From Pseudomonas muyukensis (GTDB lineage: Bacteria > Pseudomonadota > Gammaproteobacteria > Pseudomonadales > Pseudomonadaceae): DNA of 64,000 nucleotides. Positions within the stretch are counted from its first letter, which is position 1. Every line of letters starts with the position of its first letter. The position numbers and the translations under genes were made by a program. This document shows, piece after piece, positions 54,113-63,399 of the stretch. Below the pieces are notes generated by a model that made no database searches, had not been told where the DNA came from, and was given only the letters and a program-made list of their open reading frames with translations. The stretch is from NCBI RefSeq assembly GCF_019139535.1, contig NZ_CP077073.1, forward strand, positions 1,946,001 to 2,010,000, read 5' to 3'.

Positions 54113-54970
54113 ATGCCCATGGCTGTACGTACCCTGGTCACCCTGTGCGTGGTGATCGTCGCCGTGTTCGCCGGCTATCAGCTCTGGCAGTACTACATGC
54201 TCACGCCCTGGACCCGGGATGCCCGGGTGCGCGCCGACGTGGTGGTGATCGCCCCGGACGTGTCGGGCTGGGTCAGCGCGCTCAAGGTGCATGACAACCA
54301 GCAGGTCAAGGCTGGCGAGTTGCTGATGAGCATCGACCGCGAGCGCTTCCAGGCCGCCTTCGACCAGGCCAGTGCGGTGGTCGAGACGCGCACCCAGCAA
54401 TTGCGCCTGCGCGAGCGCGAGGCGGCCCGTCGCACCGCGCTGGGGCCCGAGGCGATCAGCGCCGAGCTACGCGAGAACGCCCAGATCAACGCCGCCGTCG
54501 CTCGCGGCGAGTTGCACGAGGCCGAGGCCCAGTTGCAGGTGGCGAAGATCAACCTGGCCCGCAGCGAAGTGCGCGCACCACGTGGCGGGCATATCACCAA
54601 CCTGCGCCTGGCCGAGGGCAACTTCGTCAACACTGGGCAGTCGGTGATGGCCCTGGTGGATGATGCCACCTTCTATGTCCAGGCCTATTTCGAAGAAACC
54701 AAGCTGCCACGGATTCGCGTCGGCGACCCGGTCAAGGTCTGGCTGATGGGCGCGGGCGAGGCGATGCAGGGGCATGTGCAAAGCATCAGCCGCGGCATCA
54801 CCGACCGCAACTCGACCCCGGACGGGCAGCTGCTGCCCGAGGTGGAGCCGACGTTCAACTGGGTGCGCCTGGCGCAGCGCATCCCGGTGCGCATCCGTCT
54901 GGATCAGGTTCCCGAAGGGGTGACCCTGAGCGCGGGGATGACCGCCAGCGTGCAGGTGCATGAAAACTGA
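54113..54970 (+). CDS. HlyD-family periplasmic adaptor (AaeA/EmrA type)
   Basis: A 285-aa membrane-fusion protein: one N-terminal helix (about 5-22), then a lipoyl-like half (RVRADVVVIAPDVSGWVSAL), a coiled-coil hairpin of about 90 residues (RFQAAFDQASAVVETRTQQL), a second lipoyl half (INLARSEVRAPRGGHITNLR) and a beta barrel (FYVQAYFEETKLPRIRVGD). The ATG at 54113 has AGGAG eight bases before. It links the FUSC transporter to an outer-membrane channel encoded elsewhere. Confidence 0.92.
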   Translation: MPMAVRTLVTLCVVIVAVFAGYQLWQYYMLTPWTRDARVRADVVVIAPDVSGWVSALKVHDNQQVKAGELLMSIDRERFQAAFDQASAVVETRTQQLRLREREAARRTALGPEAISAELRENAQINAAVARGELHEAEAQLQVAKINLARSEVRAPRGGHITNLRLAEGNFVNTGQSVMALVDDATFYVQAYFEETKLPRIRVGDPVKVWLMGAGEAMQGHVQSISRGITDRNSTPDGQLLPEVEPTFNWVRLAQRIPVRIRLDQVPEGVTLSAGMTASVQVHEN

Positions 54971-55017
54971 CCCTGCTATCCCGTGCTGGCGATACGAGCG
55001 CGCGCCGGCGCCTGCTG

Positions 55018-55776
55018 TCAGAGGAACATCCCGCCGGAGACCTCCAGGCGCTGCCCGGTGAGCCAGCCGTTGCCGTCCTCCAGCAACAGTGCGATGGCCG
55101 CGCCGATGTCGTCCGGCAGGCCGACCCGCCCCAGTGCGGTATTGCCGGCGATGAAGTCGTTGACCTGCGCATTGTCGCGTACCACGCCGCCGCCGAAGTC
55201 GGTCTCGATGGCGCCCGGGGCGAGGATGTTCACGCGAATGCCGCGCGCACCCAGTTCCTTGGCCTGGTAGCGGGTCAGCACCTCCATCGCGCCTTTCATG
55301 GCCGCATAGGCGCCATAACCGGGCAGGGCGAAGCGGGTCAGGCCGGTGGAAATATTGACGATGCGCCCGCCATCGGCAAGCAGCGGCAGTAGGCGTTGAG
55401 TGAGGAAGAACGGGCCCTTGAGCTGGATGTTGAGCAGCTGGTCGAACTGTGCCTCGCTGGTTTCGCTGAACGGCACGTTCAGGCCGATGCCGGCGTTGTT
55501 CAGCAAAAAGTCCAGCTGGCGCCGGCCGAACTGCTGCTCGAGGGTGTCGCCCAGGCGCTCGGCGAAGGCGGCGAAGCTGGCGCTGTCGCCGACGTCCAGC
55601 TGCAGCATGGCGGCGCGCACCCCGGCCTGCGTCAGCGAGGCGGCCACGGCGCGGGCTTCATCGGCCTTGCTGTGGTAGGTGCCGATGATGTCGATACCAC
55701 GGGCGGCCAGGTGTTCGGCGGCGTTCTTGCCCAGGCCGCGGCTGGCGCCGGTGATCAGTGCGATCTTGCGAGTCAT
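55018..55776 (-). CDS. Short-chain dehydrogenase/reductase
   Basis: A 252-aa classical SDR. Cofactor motif TGASRGLG (9-16), NNAG at 93-96, catalytic Ser143, Tyr157 and Lys161 (YGAYAAMK). The loop TYHSKADEA after beta-2 suggests NADP(H) use. It is divergent from a LysR gene 116 bp away, a layout usual for a regulator and its target. Substrate unknown; the closest patterns are 3-oxoacyl-ACP-reductase-like oxidoreductases. Confidence 0.88.
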   Translation of the reverse strand: MTRKIALITGASRGLGKNAAEHLAARGIDIIGTYHSKADEARAVAASLTQAGVRAAMLQLDVGDSASFAAFAERLGDTLEQQFGRRQLDFLLNNAGIGLNVPFSETSEAQFDQLLNIQLKGPFFLTQRLLPLLADGGRIVNISTGLTRFALPGYGAYAAMKGAMEVLTRYQAKELGARGIRVNILAPGAIETDFGGGVVRDNAQVNDFIAGNTALGRVGLPDDIGAAIALLLEDGNGWLTGQRLEVSGGMFL

Positions 55777-55892
55777 GTCGATTACCTCGGGGTGGGTGGC
55801 AGTTGTCGACAAGGTTATTGGTCGGAAGGTGGCTGTTAAATCCGGCAAATCTGGAAATACTGTTCGGTAATTTCAGACAATCGGAGCCATCG
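55777..55892. promoter_or_regulatory. Divergent SDR-lysR control region
   Basis: A 116-bp spacer of lower GC. It contains the 10-bp palindrome TTGTCGACAA (55803-55812), a possible half of a LysR site. Promoters for both genes must lie here; the region near 55850-55885 (ACTGTTCGGTAATTTCAGAC) belongs to the lysR leader. Confidence 0.4.
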
Positions 55893-56810
55893 ATGAACAA
55901 GTTCGAGCTATTGCGCACCTTTGTCCGGGTCAGCGAGCTGAGCAGCTTCACCCTGGCCGGCGAAAGCCTGGGGCTGCCGCGCTCGACCGTGTCCGAGCAG
56001 GTGCGGGCGTTGGAGCGCCTGCTCGGCACCCGCTTGCTCAACCGCACCACGCGGCGGGTACAGGCGACCCAGGACGGCGCCTTGCTGTACGAGCGCAGCA
56101 AGGACCTGCTGTCGGGCATGGACGAGATCGAGAGCCTGTTCCGCGCCGACGATGCCGAACTGGCCGGGCGCCTGCGCATCGACTTGCCGACCATGATGGC
56201 GCGACGGCTGATCGTGCCGGCGCTGCCGCAGTTTCTGCAGCGCTTCCCGCGCCTTGAGGTGCAGATCAGTTGCACCGATCGCCAGGTCGACCTGCTGCGC
56301 GAAGGCTTCGATTGTGTGATGCGCATCGGTGCGCTGGGCGATCTGGACGTGGTGGCGCGGCCGGTGGGGCAGTTGAGCATGCGCAACTGTGCCAGTCCCG
56401 CGTACCTCGAGCGCCATGGTGTGCCGCGCACCCTGGAGGACCTGGCCAGCCACCGCCTGGTTCACTACGTGCGCAACCTCGGCGCACGCAGCCAGGGGTT
56501 CGAGTATGAGCAGGGCGGCGAACTGCGTTTCCAGGCCATGGACGGCGTGGTCACGGTAAACAACGCCGAGGCTTATTCCGCCGCGTGCCTGGCTGGCCTG
56601 GGGTTGATCCAGGTACCGGCGGTGGGCGTCGATGAACACTTGCGCCGGGGCGAGCTGGTGTCGTTGCTCGAACCGTGGCAAGCGCGGGCCATGCCGGTGT
56701 CGTTGCTGTATGCCCGGCAGCGCCATGTGCCGCGCCGGGTCCAGGCGTTCATGAACTGGCTGACGGTGTTGTTGCAGTCGCAGGTCGAGCCAGTGGCAGG
56801 TGCAAGCTGA
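55893..56810 (+). CDS. LysR-family transcriptional regulator
   Basis: A 305-aa LTTR. The winged helix-turn-helix covers residues 1-60 (FVRVSELSSFTLAGESLGLP, STVSEQVRALERLLGTRLL). The effector domain starts near 90 (LAGRLRIDLPTMMARRLIVP). It most likely controls the divergent SDR gene. The CrgA-like subgroup is suggested by MRIGALGDLDVVARPVG. The 3' end overlaps the convergent histidine-kinase gene by 62 bp. Confidence 0.93.
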   Translation: MNKFELLRTFVRVSELSSFTLAGESLGLPRSTVSEQVRALERLLGTRLLNRTTRRVQATQDGALLYERSKDLLSGMDEIESLFRADDAELAGRLRIDLPTMMARRLIVPALPQFLQRFPRLEVQISCTDRQVDLLREGFDCVMRIGALGDLDVVARPVGQLSMRNCASPAYLERHGVPRTLEDLASHRLVHYVRNLGARSQGFEYEQGGELRFQAMDGVVTVNNAEAYSAACLAGLGLIQVPAVGVDEHLRRGELVSLLEPWQARAMPVSLLYARQRHVPRRVQAFMNWLTVLLQSQVEPVAGAS

Positions 56811-57963
56811 ACAGCGTGCCGCCCGATGCGCTGGAGGTCACTTGCATATGGCCGCCATGGGCCAGGGCAATCTGGTTGGCGATGTACAGGCCCAGCCCCA
56901 GGCCTTGTCGAGGCGCGCCGGACAGTGGCCGGCTGAATGGCTGGAACAATAGCGGCACCAGCTGCGGGGCAATGGGTGGTCCCTGGTTGTGCACGCTGAG
57001 AATGAAACTACCATCGGCCAGGGCGGCGCGAACCTTCACCTCGCCTTGCGGGTCGCCGTGGTCCAGGGCATTGGCGATCAGGTTGGAAAGCAGCTGGGTG
57101 ATCCGTTCGCGGTCGCACAGCACGCCACCGACCGGGCCGATCTCCAGGGCAATGCGCCGCTGCGCATAGACCCGCTGCAACTCCGAGGCCACATGCCTGA
57201 GCGCGTCGCACAGGTCGTCGCAGGGTTGCAGGTTCAGCGGGATGCCAGCACCCAGGCGGCCACGGGCGAAGTCCAGCATGTCGCGCACCAGCTGGGTGGC
57301 GCGTTGGCCGCACGTGAGGATGTGGCGGGCGATGGCCCGCTGTTTTTCGTCCTGCGCACGCTGGGCGAGCAGTTCGGCACCGGCGGTGATGGCGAACAGC
57401 GGGTTGCGCAGGTCGTGGCCGAGTACGGCGATGAACTGCTCGCGCACCTCGGCAGAGGCGCGTTCCTGTTCCAGGGCGCGTTCGGTGCGCTGGGCGCTTT
57501 CCTCGCTCTCGATCTGGATCGCCAGCAGGCGGGCGAAGGATTCCATCATGGGCTCGATGGCGGTGCCCTTGAGCACTGTCGGCTTGGAATCCAGGGCGCA
57601 GATGGTGCCGAAGAAGCTGCCGTCGGTGCGCAGCACCGGTACCGAGATGTAGCTTTCGAAGCGGTACAGCCTTGGGGTGTGATGAGCGCAGTACTGTTGG
57701 TCTTCACTGGCCTTGTCGATCACGATGCTCTGCCGGGTGCTGCGGATTTCGTGGCACAGGGTGGTGGCGACATCGAGCTCGTCGCCGACGCCCAGGCCGA
57801 AGCCGAGGGTGTCGAGCACGGCGCAGGCGGCCCAGCGGCTGTCGGTGACCCGCGCCACGGCGGCGAAGCGCAGGCCGGTGGTCTCGCAGATCACCTGGAG
57901 AATGGCCGGTACGGCGTTGATGCGGCCAATGATGGCGATGTCGGCGCTGACTGCCTGGGTCAT
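56749..57963 (-). CDS. GAF-domain sensor histidine kinase
   Basis: A 404-aa soluble kinase with no membrane helix. Residues about 15-155 are a GAF domain (ICETTGLRFAAVARVTDSRW, YISVPVLRTDGSFFGTICAL), often binding a small ligand or chromophore. The HisKA motif is LGHDLRNPLFAI with His183. HATPase motifs include NLIANALDHG and GLGLGLYIANQIALAHGG. No response regulator lies adjacent, so the partner is elsewhere. The codons upstream of the ATG at 57963 in this frame lie in noncoding sequence and the next gene. Confidence 0.9.
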   Translation of the reverse strand: MTQAVSADIAIIGRINAVPAILQVICETTGLRFAAVARVTDSRWAACAVLDTLGFGLGVGDELDVATTLCHEIRSTRQSIVIDKASEDQQYCAHHTPRLYRFESYISVPVLRTDGSFFGTICALDSKPTVLKGTAIEPMMESFARLLAIQIESEESAQRTERALEQERASAEVREQFIAVLGHDLRNPLFAITAGAELLAQRAQDEKQRAIARHILTCGQRATQLVRDMLDFARGRLGAGIPLNLQPCDDLCDALRHVASELQRVYAQRRIALEIGPVGGVLCDRERITQLLSNLIANALDHGDPQGEVKVRAALADGSFILSVHNQGPPIAPQLVPLLFQPFSRPLSGAPRQGLGLGLYIANQIALAHGGHMQVTSSASGGTLFSLHLPLARPATATTPSASS

Positions 57964-58149
57964 GAAAAGTCCGGATCCGCTGGGCACTGAAAAGGGTTGG
58001 AAAAAACAGTCTAGCGGGCCTGGCGGCTGCGCTTGAAAAACCTTGGCGAACGGTCTGGCACATGGGGTAGTCTGGCACCTGCGCGTTGCCCGCCAGAGGC
58101 GACCGCTTGCCCGGCGTGCGTCACTTCCGAATTTTTGCGAGGTTACGTC

Positions 58150-58482
58150 ATGGCCATCACGTCCCAGGACATCTGCAACGCCGCCGACCAGCTCAAGGGC
58201 TTCGTCGGCTTCCACGGCAAGCGCGGTACCCATATCGTGCGCTTTTCCGAAGACTCGTTCGGCATGGATGTGGCCGACGACAGCATCACTCCCTGCTGCG
58301 AATTCGTCTGGCGGCTCGAGGCCGATAGCCGCATGGCGCTGTGCCGGGCACGCCTGGCACTGCTGCTGGAGCAGCATGTGGATGACCGCTTGAACATTGG
58401 CGAGCCGCTGCGGCTGTACCTGCGGCGCACCGACCTGCCGGAGATCGTCGCCGAACGCAACCGGCGTCAGCTCGCGTCCTGA
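58150..58482 (+). CDS. Small cytoplasmic protein, unknown
   Basis: A 110-aa frame from the ATG at 58150 with GCGAGGTTACGTC upstream. It starts MAITSQDICNAADQLKGFVG and contains FHGKRGTHIVRFSEDSFGMD, CCEFVWRLEADSR and LGEPLRLYLRRTDLPEIV-type segments; alpha/beta composition, no membrane helix, one CC pair. Not recognised. It sits between a GAF kinase (divergent) and a c-di-GMP enzyme (convergent, 16-bp overlap), so a link to signalling is possible but unproven. Confidence 0.6.
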   Translation: MAITSQDICNAADQLKGFVGFHGKRGTHIVRFSEDSFGMDVADDSITPCCEFVWRLEADSRMALCRARLALLLEQHVDDRLNIGEPLRLYLRRTDLPEIVAERNRRQLAS

Positions 58483-61049
58483 CGCGTCTTGCGCCCTGCC
58501 AGCAGTGCCTCGAACCCTGCGCGATCCACCGGTTTGCTCAGGTAGTACCCTTGCACCTCGTGGCACTGCTCCTTGCCCAGCGCCTGCAATTGCTGCTCGG
58601 TCTCCACCCCCTCGGCCGTCACCGTCAGGCCCATGGCCTTGCCCAGGTTGATGATGGCCTGCACCACCGCCCGGTCGTTGCCGCTCTGGTTGCTCAGCCC
58701 GGCGATGAAGCGCTTGTCGATCTTGATGCTGTCGAACGGGTAGGTACGCAGGTAGCCCAATGACGAGTAGCCGGTGCCGAAGTCGTCCATGTTCAGGCGC
58801 ACGCCTAGCTCCTTGAGGGCCAGCATGGTGCCCAGGGCGCCTTCGATATCGTTGAGCATCACGTTTTCGGTGATTTCCAGCTCCAGGCGCTGGGCCGGGA
58901 AGCCGGTTTCCTGCAGGATCTGGCGTACATCGGCGACCACATCGCTGCGCGAGAACTGCGCCGGCGACAGGTTGACCGACACCAGCAGCGCTTCGGGCCA
59001 GTCGCGGGCGGTGCGGCACGCCTCGGCCAGCACCCAGCGGCCAAGGGGCACGATCAGGTCGCTCTGCTCGGCCAGGGGAATGAAGGTGTCCGGCCCGAGC
59101 AGGCCTTCTTGCGGATGCTGCCAGCGTAGCAGCGCCTCCACCGAGACGATGTGCAGGTCCTCCAGGCGGTAGCGCGGCTGGTAGTGCAGGACGAACTCGT
59201 GCTGCTTGATTGCCCGGCGCAGGTCGTTCTCCAATTGTCGGCGGTACTGGATCTGCTGGTTCATCTCGGGCGAGAAGTAGCGCCAGGTGTGCTTGCCGTC
59301 TGCCTTGGCCTGGTACAGGGCGATATCGGCGCAGCGGATCAGTTCGCCGGCGTCGAAACCCTGGGCGCGGGCCTGGGCGATGCCGATGCTGGCACCGATG
59401 TGCAACTGGTGTTCCTCGAAGGTGATGGGCTGTTGCAGCAGGTCGATCAGGCGCGCGCAGAAACGGTCGATCTCGCTGCGGTTGTCCAGCCCATGCAGCA
59501 CCAGGACGAACTCGTCGCCGCCCAGGCGTGCCACCAGGTCGCCGTCGCGGGTGGTGTCGCGCAGGCGGGTGGCCACTTCCTGCAGCACAGCGTCGCCAGC
59601 CGGGTGGCCGAGGGAGTCGTTGATCGGCTTGAAGCTGTCCAGGTCCAATAGCAGCAGGGCCAGGGGCGGCGACTCGTTGCCGCGCAACAGCGCTTGTTCC
59701 AGGTGCCGCGAGAGCTTGTTGCGGTTGGCCAGGCCCGTCAGCGCATCGTGCATCGACAGGTGCTGGATGCGGGCATGGGCGGCGACCTCGTCGGTGATGT
59801 CGCTGGCGGTGCCGCGAAAACCGGCGAGTTTGCCGTCAAACACGATCGAGCGCGCGGAGATCCGACAATAGCGGGTCTGCCCCGAAGGGTCGCGGTAATT
59901 GCAGCGCAGGTTGGCCAGTTGCTGCGGATCGCTGTCGGCCTGGCTGTCGAGCCATGGCAGCAGGGGCGTGGTGTCGCAGGACAGCAGTTGGTTGAGCGGC
60001 TGGCCGAGCCATTGCTCGACGTGGTAACCGGTGACGCTGACGAAACGCTGCGACAGGTAGGTCAGGCGGTGATGCTGGTCGGTTTCCCAGATCCAGTCGG
60101 AGGCGGCCTCGGCCACTGCGCGAAAGCGTTGCTCGCTGGCCTCCAGGGCGCTGTTGCTCTGTTGCAGGCGCAGCAGGCTCTGGTCGATGGCCTGGGAGCT
60201 GCGCAGCGCGTGGCGGAACAGGTAGAGCAGCACCAGGCCCAGCACCAGCAGCACGCCCAGCAGCGGCGGCAGCACTGCCCAGAGCAACTGGCGGCCCGGC
60301 TGCGGGCTGTCCCAGGCCAGGTGATAGCCGGTGTCGCCCAGGGCGATATGCGGTTGCTGCTGGCTTGCCGGGTTGTTCTTTTCCAGGCGCATACGAGTGA
60401 GCCCGGCGCCTTCGCCCAAGCGTTGCAGCTTGGCCTCGGTCAGTTGGTCGACAAAGATCATCACCGGCGCCTGGCTGACTTCGTCCTCGACCACCTCCTT
60501 GTCCGGGCGAATGGCCGCGGCGCTGAGCACTGCCGGCCAGCCGTTGAAACGCACGAAGTGGGTCACCTGCTCGCGGGCAGGCGCTGCCTTGCGGGCTTCG
60601 CCGATAACCGCCGCCAGGGGGCTGTCGATGTAGGCGCTGGCCGCCGCGTCGGTGGGCTTGCCCTTGAACAGCGCGTAACGGGTGCGCGTATCCTCGACCA
60701 CGAACACGCCTTCGTAGCCGCTGGCGCTGAACAGCGATTCCCCCACGTTCTTTTCTTCGTAGGCCCACTGCCAGTCGACCTGGTCGACCAGGTGCTCCTG
60801 GGCGGCGTCCCAGACCGCGTAGCTCGAGAGGAACTGGCGCGAGGCGAGCAGCCGCTGCTGCAGCGCCTGGGTGGCGTGGAAGGTGCTCTGTTGCTGGGCC
60901 TGGTGGTCCAGGGTGGCGGCGATGTTGAACAGCGCCCCCAGGGCGACCAGGCAGCCAAGGCCGAACAGCGCGCAGAACCCTCCGACCAGGCGACGCACCT
61001 GCAGGCGCGAGGTGGGGCTTAGGGGCGAAAGGTCGGCGTTCCTATCCAT
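58467..61049 (-). CDS. CHASE4-PAS-GGDEF-EAL c-di-GMP protein
   Basis: An 860-aa inner-membrane protein. Helix 1 is at about 25-47, a periplasmic CHASE4-like sensor domain at 48-250 (SYAVWDAAQEHLVDQVDWQW), helix 2 at about 257-278, then a PAS domain (about 305-420; WIWETDQHHRLTYLSQRF), GGDEF (RLGGDEF near 508) and EAL (VEALLRWQHP near 638; DDFGTGYSSLGYL). Both active-site signatures are intact; which activity dominates is unknown. It is followed upstream by another c-di-GMP gene on the same strand, 52 bp away. Confidence 0.93.
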   Translation of the reverse strand: MDRNADLSPLSPTSRLQVRRLVGGFCALFGLGCLVALGALFNIAATLDHQAQQQSTFHATQALQQRLLASRQFLSSYAVWDAAQEHLVDQVDWQWAYEEKNVGESLFSASGYEGVFVVEDTRTRYALFKGKPTDAAASAYIDSPLAAVIGEARKAAPAREQVTHFVRFNGWPAVLSAAAIRPDKEVVEDEVSQAPVMIFVDQLTEAKLQRLGEGAGLTRMRLEKNNPASQQQPHIALGDTGYHLAWDSPQPGRQLLWAVLPPLLGVLLVLGLVLLYLFRHALRSSQAIDQSLLRLQQSNSALEASEQRFRAVAEAASDWIWETDQHHRLTYLSQRFVSVTGYHVEQWLGQPLNQLLSCDTTPLLPWLDSQADSDPQQLANLRCNYRDPSGQTRYCRISARSIVFDGKLAGFRGTASDITDEVAAHARIQHLSMHDALTGLANRNKLSRHLEQALLRGNESPPLALLLLDLDSFKPINDSLGHPAGDAVLQEVATRLRDTTRDGDLVARLGGDEFVLVLHGLDNRSEIDRFCARLIDLLQQPITFEEHQLHIGASIGIAQARAQGFDAGELIRCADIALYQAKADGKHTWRYFSPEMNQQIQYRRQLENDLRRAIKQHEFVLHYQPRYRLEDLHIVSVEALLRWQHPQEGLLGPDTFIPLAEQSDLIVPLGRWVLAEACRTARDWPEALLVSVNLSPAQFSRSDVVADVRQILQETGFPAQRLELEITENVMLNDIEGALGTMLALKELGVRLNMDDFGTGYSSLGYLRTYPFDSIKIDKRFIAGLSNQSGNDRAVVQAIINLGKAMGLTVTAEGVETEQQLQALGKEQCHEVQGYYLSKPVDRAGFEALLAGRKTRQDAS

Positions 61050-61101
61050 GTACGGGCGACTCCTTCAACAGCAGTCTTGCGCCCGGGGCCTGGGCGAAGC
61101 T

Positions 61102-62178
61102 TCACTCAGGATAGGCCAGCTTCAGGGGAGCGACCTCGCCGCGGGCAAAATTGACCTGGTCGCGGCCCAGGTGTTTGGCGGCATACAAGGCTTTGTCGGC
61201 CTCCTCGAGCCAGTGTTCGGGTGAGCTCAGGTGCGCATGCAGCCCCGCCAGGCCGATGCTCAGGCTGATGCGCAGCGCCGGCAGTTGCGGGTTGCGGTAG
61301 GCGCCCACGCGCTCGCGCAGGCGTTCCATCGCCTGGCAGGCCTGGGCTGGGTGGGCACCCGGCAGGATCACGCAGAACTCGTCGCCGCCATAGCGTCCGG
61401 CCAGGTCGTCCTCGCGCAGGTTACGCCGCAGCTCCTGGCTGAGCTGGCGCAGCACGCAGTCGCCGACCACATGGCCGTAGGTGTCGTTGATGGCCTTGAA
61501 ATGGTCGATGTCGATCAGCGCGACCACCGCCGGCAATTGCTGTTGTCGGCAGATCTGGAACTTGAGCAGCAGGGTGTCTTTCCATGAGCCATGATTGAGC
61601 AGGCCGGTCAGGCTGTCGGTGCGGCTCAGGGCGCTGAGGCGGCGCTTGTGCTCGGCCAGCTTGATCGCCAGCTGGTAGCACACCCAGCCCAGGGCCAGCG
61701 GATAGAGCGTGAGCATCGGCAGGCAGGCGAGCATCTGCAGCGAGGTGGTGTGCAGTTGCAACCCCGTGCCGAACAGCGCGCTGGCCAGCAGCATGCCGCA
61801 CAGCTGGGCCAGCAGGCCACGCAGCAACACGCGCAGGCCGCCGGCGGCGACGTTGTTCATGGTCATCATCGACAGGATGGTCACGCTGGGCAGCGGGTTG
61901 AACTGCATGGCCGCGGTCCAGAAGCCGCCCATCAGCGAGTCGAGCAGGATATTGCGTTGCTCGGCCTGGTACGGCGTGGCCGAGCGCAGGGCCCACTGGT
62001 AGGCCACATGGGGCCACAGCAGGCCATTGAACAGCAGCAGCGCCCAGGTCCAGTCGGGCAGGTGCAGCGGGGCGATCGCGGCCATCACGCTGAACAAGCC
62101 GATACCCAGGCCGATGATGCGTGGCAGGTAGATACGCCTGACGAAAGAGAGCCCTTTGCCGCTGCGGTTGTCGATCAT
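61102..62178 (-). CDS. MASE2-domain diguanylate cyclase (AdrA-like)
   Basis: A 358-aa protein. The N-terminal ~170 residues are a MASE2-type membrane domain with about five to six helices (IYLPRIIGLGIGLFSVMAAI, WTWALLLFNGLLWPHVAY), as in AdrA/DgcC, the cellulose-linked cyclase of enterics. The GGDEF domain has RYGGDEFCV near 261 and an intact IDIDHFKAINDTYGH magnesium site. It should make c-di-GMP. It precedes the CHASE4 protein gene on the same strand, and the two may be cotranscribed. Confidence 0.93.
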   Translation of the reverse strand: MIDNRSGKGLSFVRRIYLPRIIGLGIGLFSVMAAIAPLHLPDWTWALLLFNGLLWPHVAYQWALRSATPYQAEQRNILLDSLMGGFWTAAMQFNPLPSVTILSMMTMNNVAAGGLRVLLRGLLAQLCGMLLASALFGTGLQLHTTSLQMLACLPMLTLYPLALGWVCYQLAIKLAEHKRRLSALSRTDSLTGLLNHGSWKDTLLLKFQICRQQQLPAVVALIDIDHFKAINDTYGHVVGDCVLRQLSQELRRNLREDDLAGRYGGDEFCVILPGAHPAQACQAMERLRERVGAYRNPQLPALRISLSIGLAGLHAHLSSPEHWLEEADKALYAAKHLGRDQVNFARGEVAPLKLAYPE

Positions 62179-62304
62179 GTTGTTTGTTCTTCTGTGAGGC
62201 GCCGTTTATCGCATAAGTCGTGTGAATATTGTTGAACAATCGTTCATCGGCGAAAAATGACCTTACAAGCCAATTCACGGTTGATCCGATCCCTGTGGGG
62301 TAAC

Positions 62305-63399
62305 ATGAAGGCCTTCCTCTTGCTCGGAGTGTTCCTGCTCATGGCTCCCTTGCCTTCACCCGCCGGCGAGCCGGCACCGCATCGGGATGGACGCTTTCAC
62401 AACCAGGCCGAACTGCCCCAGGACGGCGTGCTCAAGAAGCTGCGCATCGGCCTGAAGTACCTGCTGTTGCGCAAGCCGCCCGAGACCCGGCCCGGCAGTG
62501 CGCTCAGCATGCAGCCGATGACCCGCCAGCAGGTGGTCGATGCGCCGGATCACAGTTTGTGGCGCCTGGGGCACTCCACCGTGCTGTTGAAGCTGCGCGG
62601 GCGCTTCTTCATTACCGACCCGGTGTTCGCCGAACGCGCCTCGCCCGTGCAGTGGGCCGGACCGTTGCGCTTCCATGCGCCGCCGCTGGCGCTGGACGAT
62701 CTGCCGCCGCTGACGGCGGTGATCCTGTCCCACGATCATTTCGACCACCTCGACGAACAGGCGATACGCCGGTTGGCGCCGCGTACCGAGTATTTCCTCG
62801 CGCCGCTTGGGGTGGGCGACCTGCTGGTGGCGTGGGGCGTGCCGGCTGCCAAGGTGCGGCAACTGGACTGGTGGCAAGACACCGAGGTCGAGGGCGTGCG
62901 CTTCGTCGCCACGCCGGCGCAGCATTTTTCGGGGCGTGGGTTGTTCGACAGCAACCGCAGGCTGTGGGCGTCCTGGGTGGTGATCGACGAGAGTTTGCGG
63001 GTGTTCTTCAGTGGTGACACCGGGTACTTCGCGGGCTTTCGTGAAATCGGCGAGCGTTTCGGGCCATTCGATATCACCCTGATGGAGACTGGCGCCTACA
63101 ACCTGGCCTGGCCCAATGTGCACATGCAGCCTGAGCAGAGCCTGCAGGCGCATCTGGATGTGCGGGGGCGCTGGCTGCTGCCGATTCACAACGGCACGTT
63201 CGATTTGTCGACTCACAGTTGGCAGGAGCCTTATGAACGCATCCTGGCGTTGGCCAGCGCGGCACAGGTGCCGTTGAGCACGCCCCAGATGGGGGAGCGG
63301 GTCAGCCTGGACTCGCCCCATGCCGGGCAGAACTGGTGGCGACCGCGGCCTTTGCGTCAGCAGGGGAAGGCGGCGGAACGGGCGGTGGCGGCGCGGTAG
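62305..63399 (+). CDS. Metallo-beta-lactamase-fold hydrolase (NAPE-PLD/UlaG-like), exported
   Basis: A 364-aa protein from the ATG at 62305, which directly gives a signal peptide (MKAFLLLGVFLLMAPLPSPA); an in-frame ATG at 62257 would add 16 residues. The zinc motif HxHxDH is SHDHFDHLD, with later ligands in TPAQHFSGRG, FSGDTGYF and PIHNGTFDLS. WRLGHSTVLLKLRGRFFITD is typical for the N-acyl-phosphatidylethanolamine phospholipase D-like/UlaG group. Periplasmic or membrane-anchored phosphodiesterase; substrate unknown. Confidence 0.82.
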   Translation: MKAFLLLGVFLLMAPLPSPAGEPAPHRDGRFHNQAELPQDGVLKKLRIGLKYLLLRKPPETRPGSALSMQPMTRQQVVDAPDHSLWRLGHSTVLLKLRGRFFITDPVFAERASPVQWAGPLRFHAPPLALDDLPPLTAVILSHDHFDHLDEQAIRRLAPRTEYFLAPLGVGDLLVAWGVPAAKVRQLDWWQDTEVEGVRFVATPAQHFSGRGLFDSNRRLWASWVVIDESLRVFFSGDTGYFAGFREIGERFGPFDITLMETGAYNLAWPNVHMQPEQSLQAHLDVRGRWLLPIHNGTFDLSTHSWQEPYERILALASAAQVPLSTPQMGERVSLDSPHAGQNWWRPRPLRQQGKAAERAVAAR

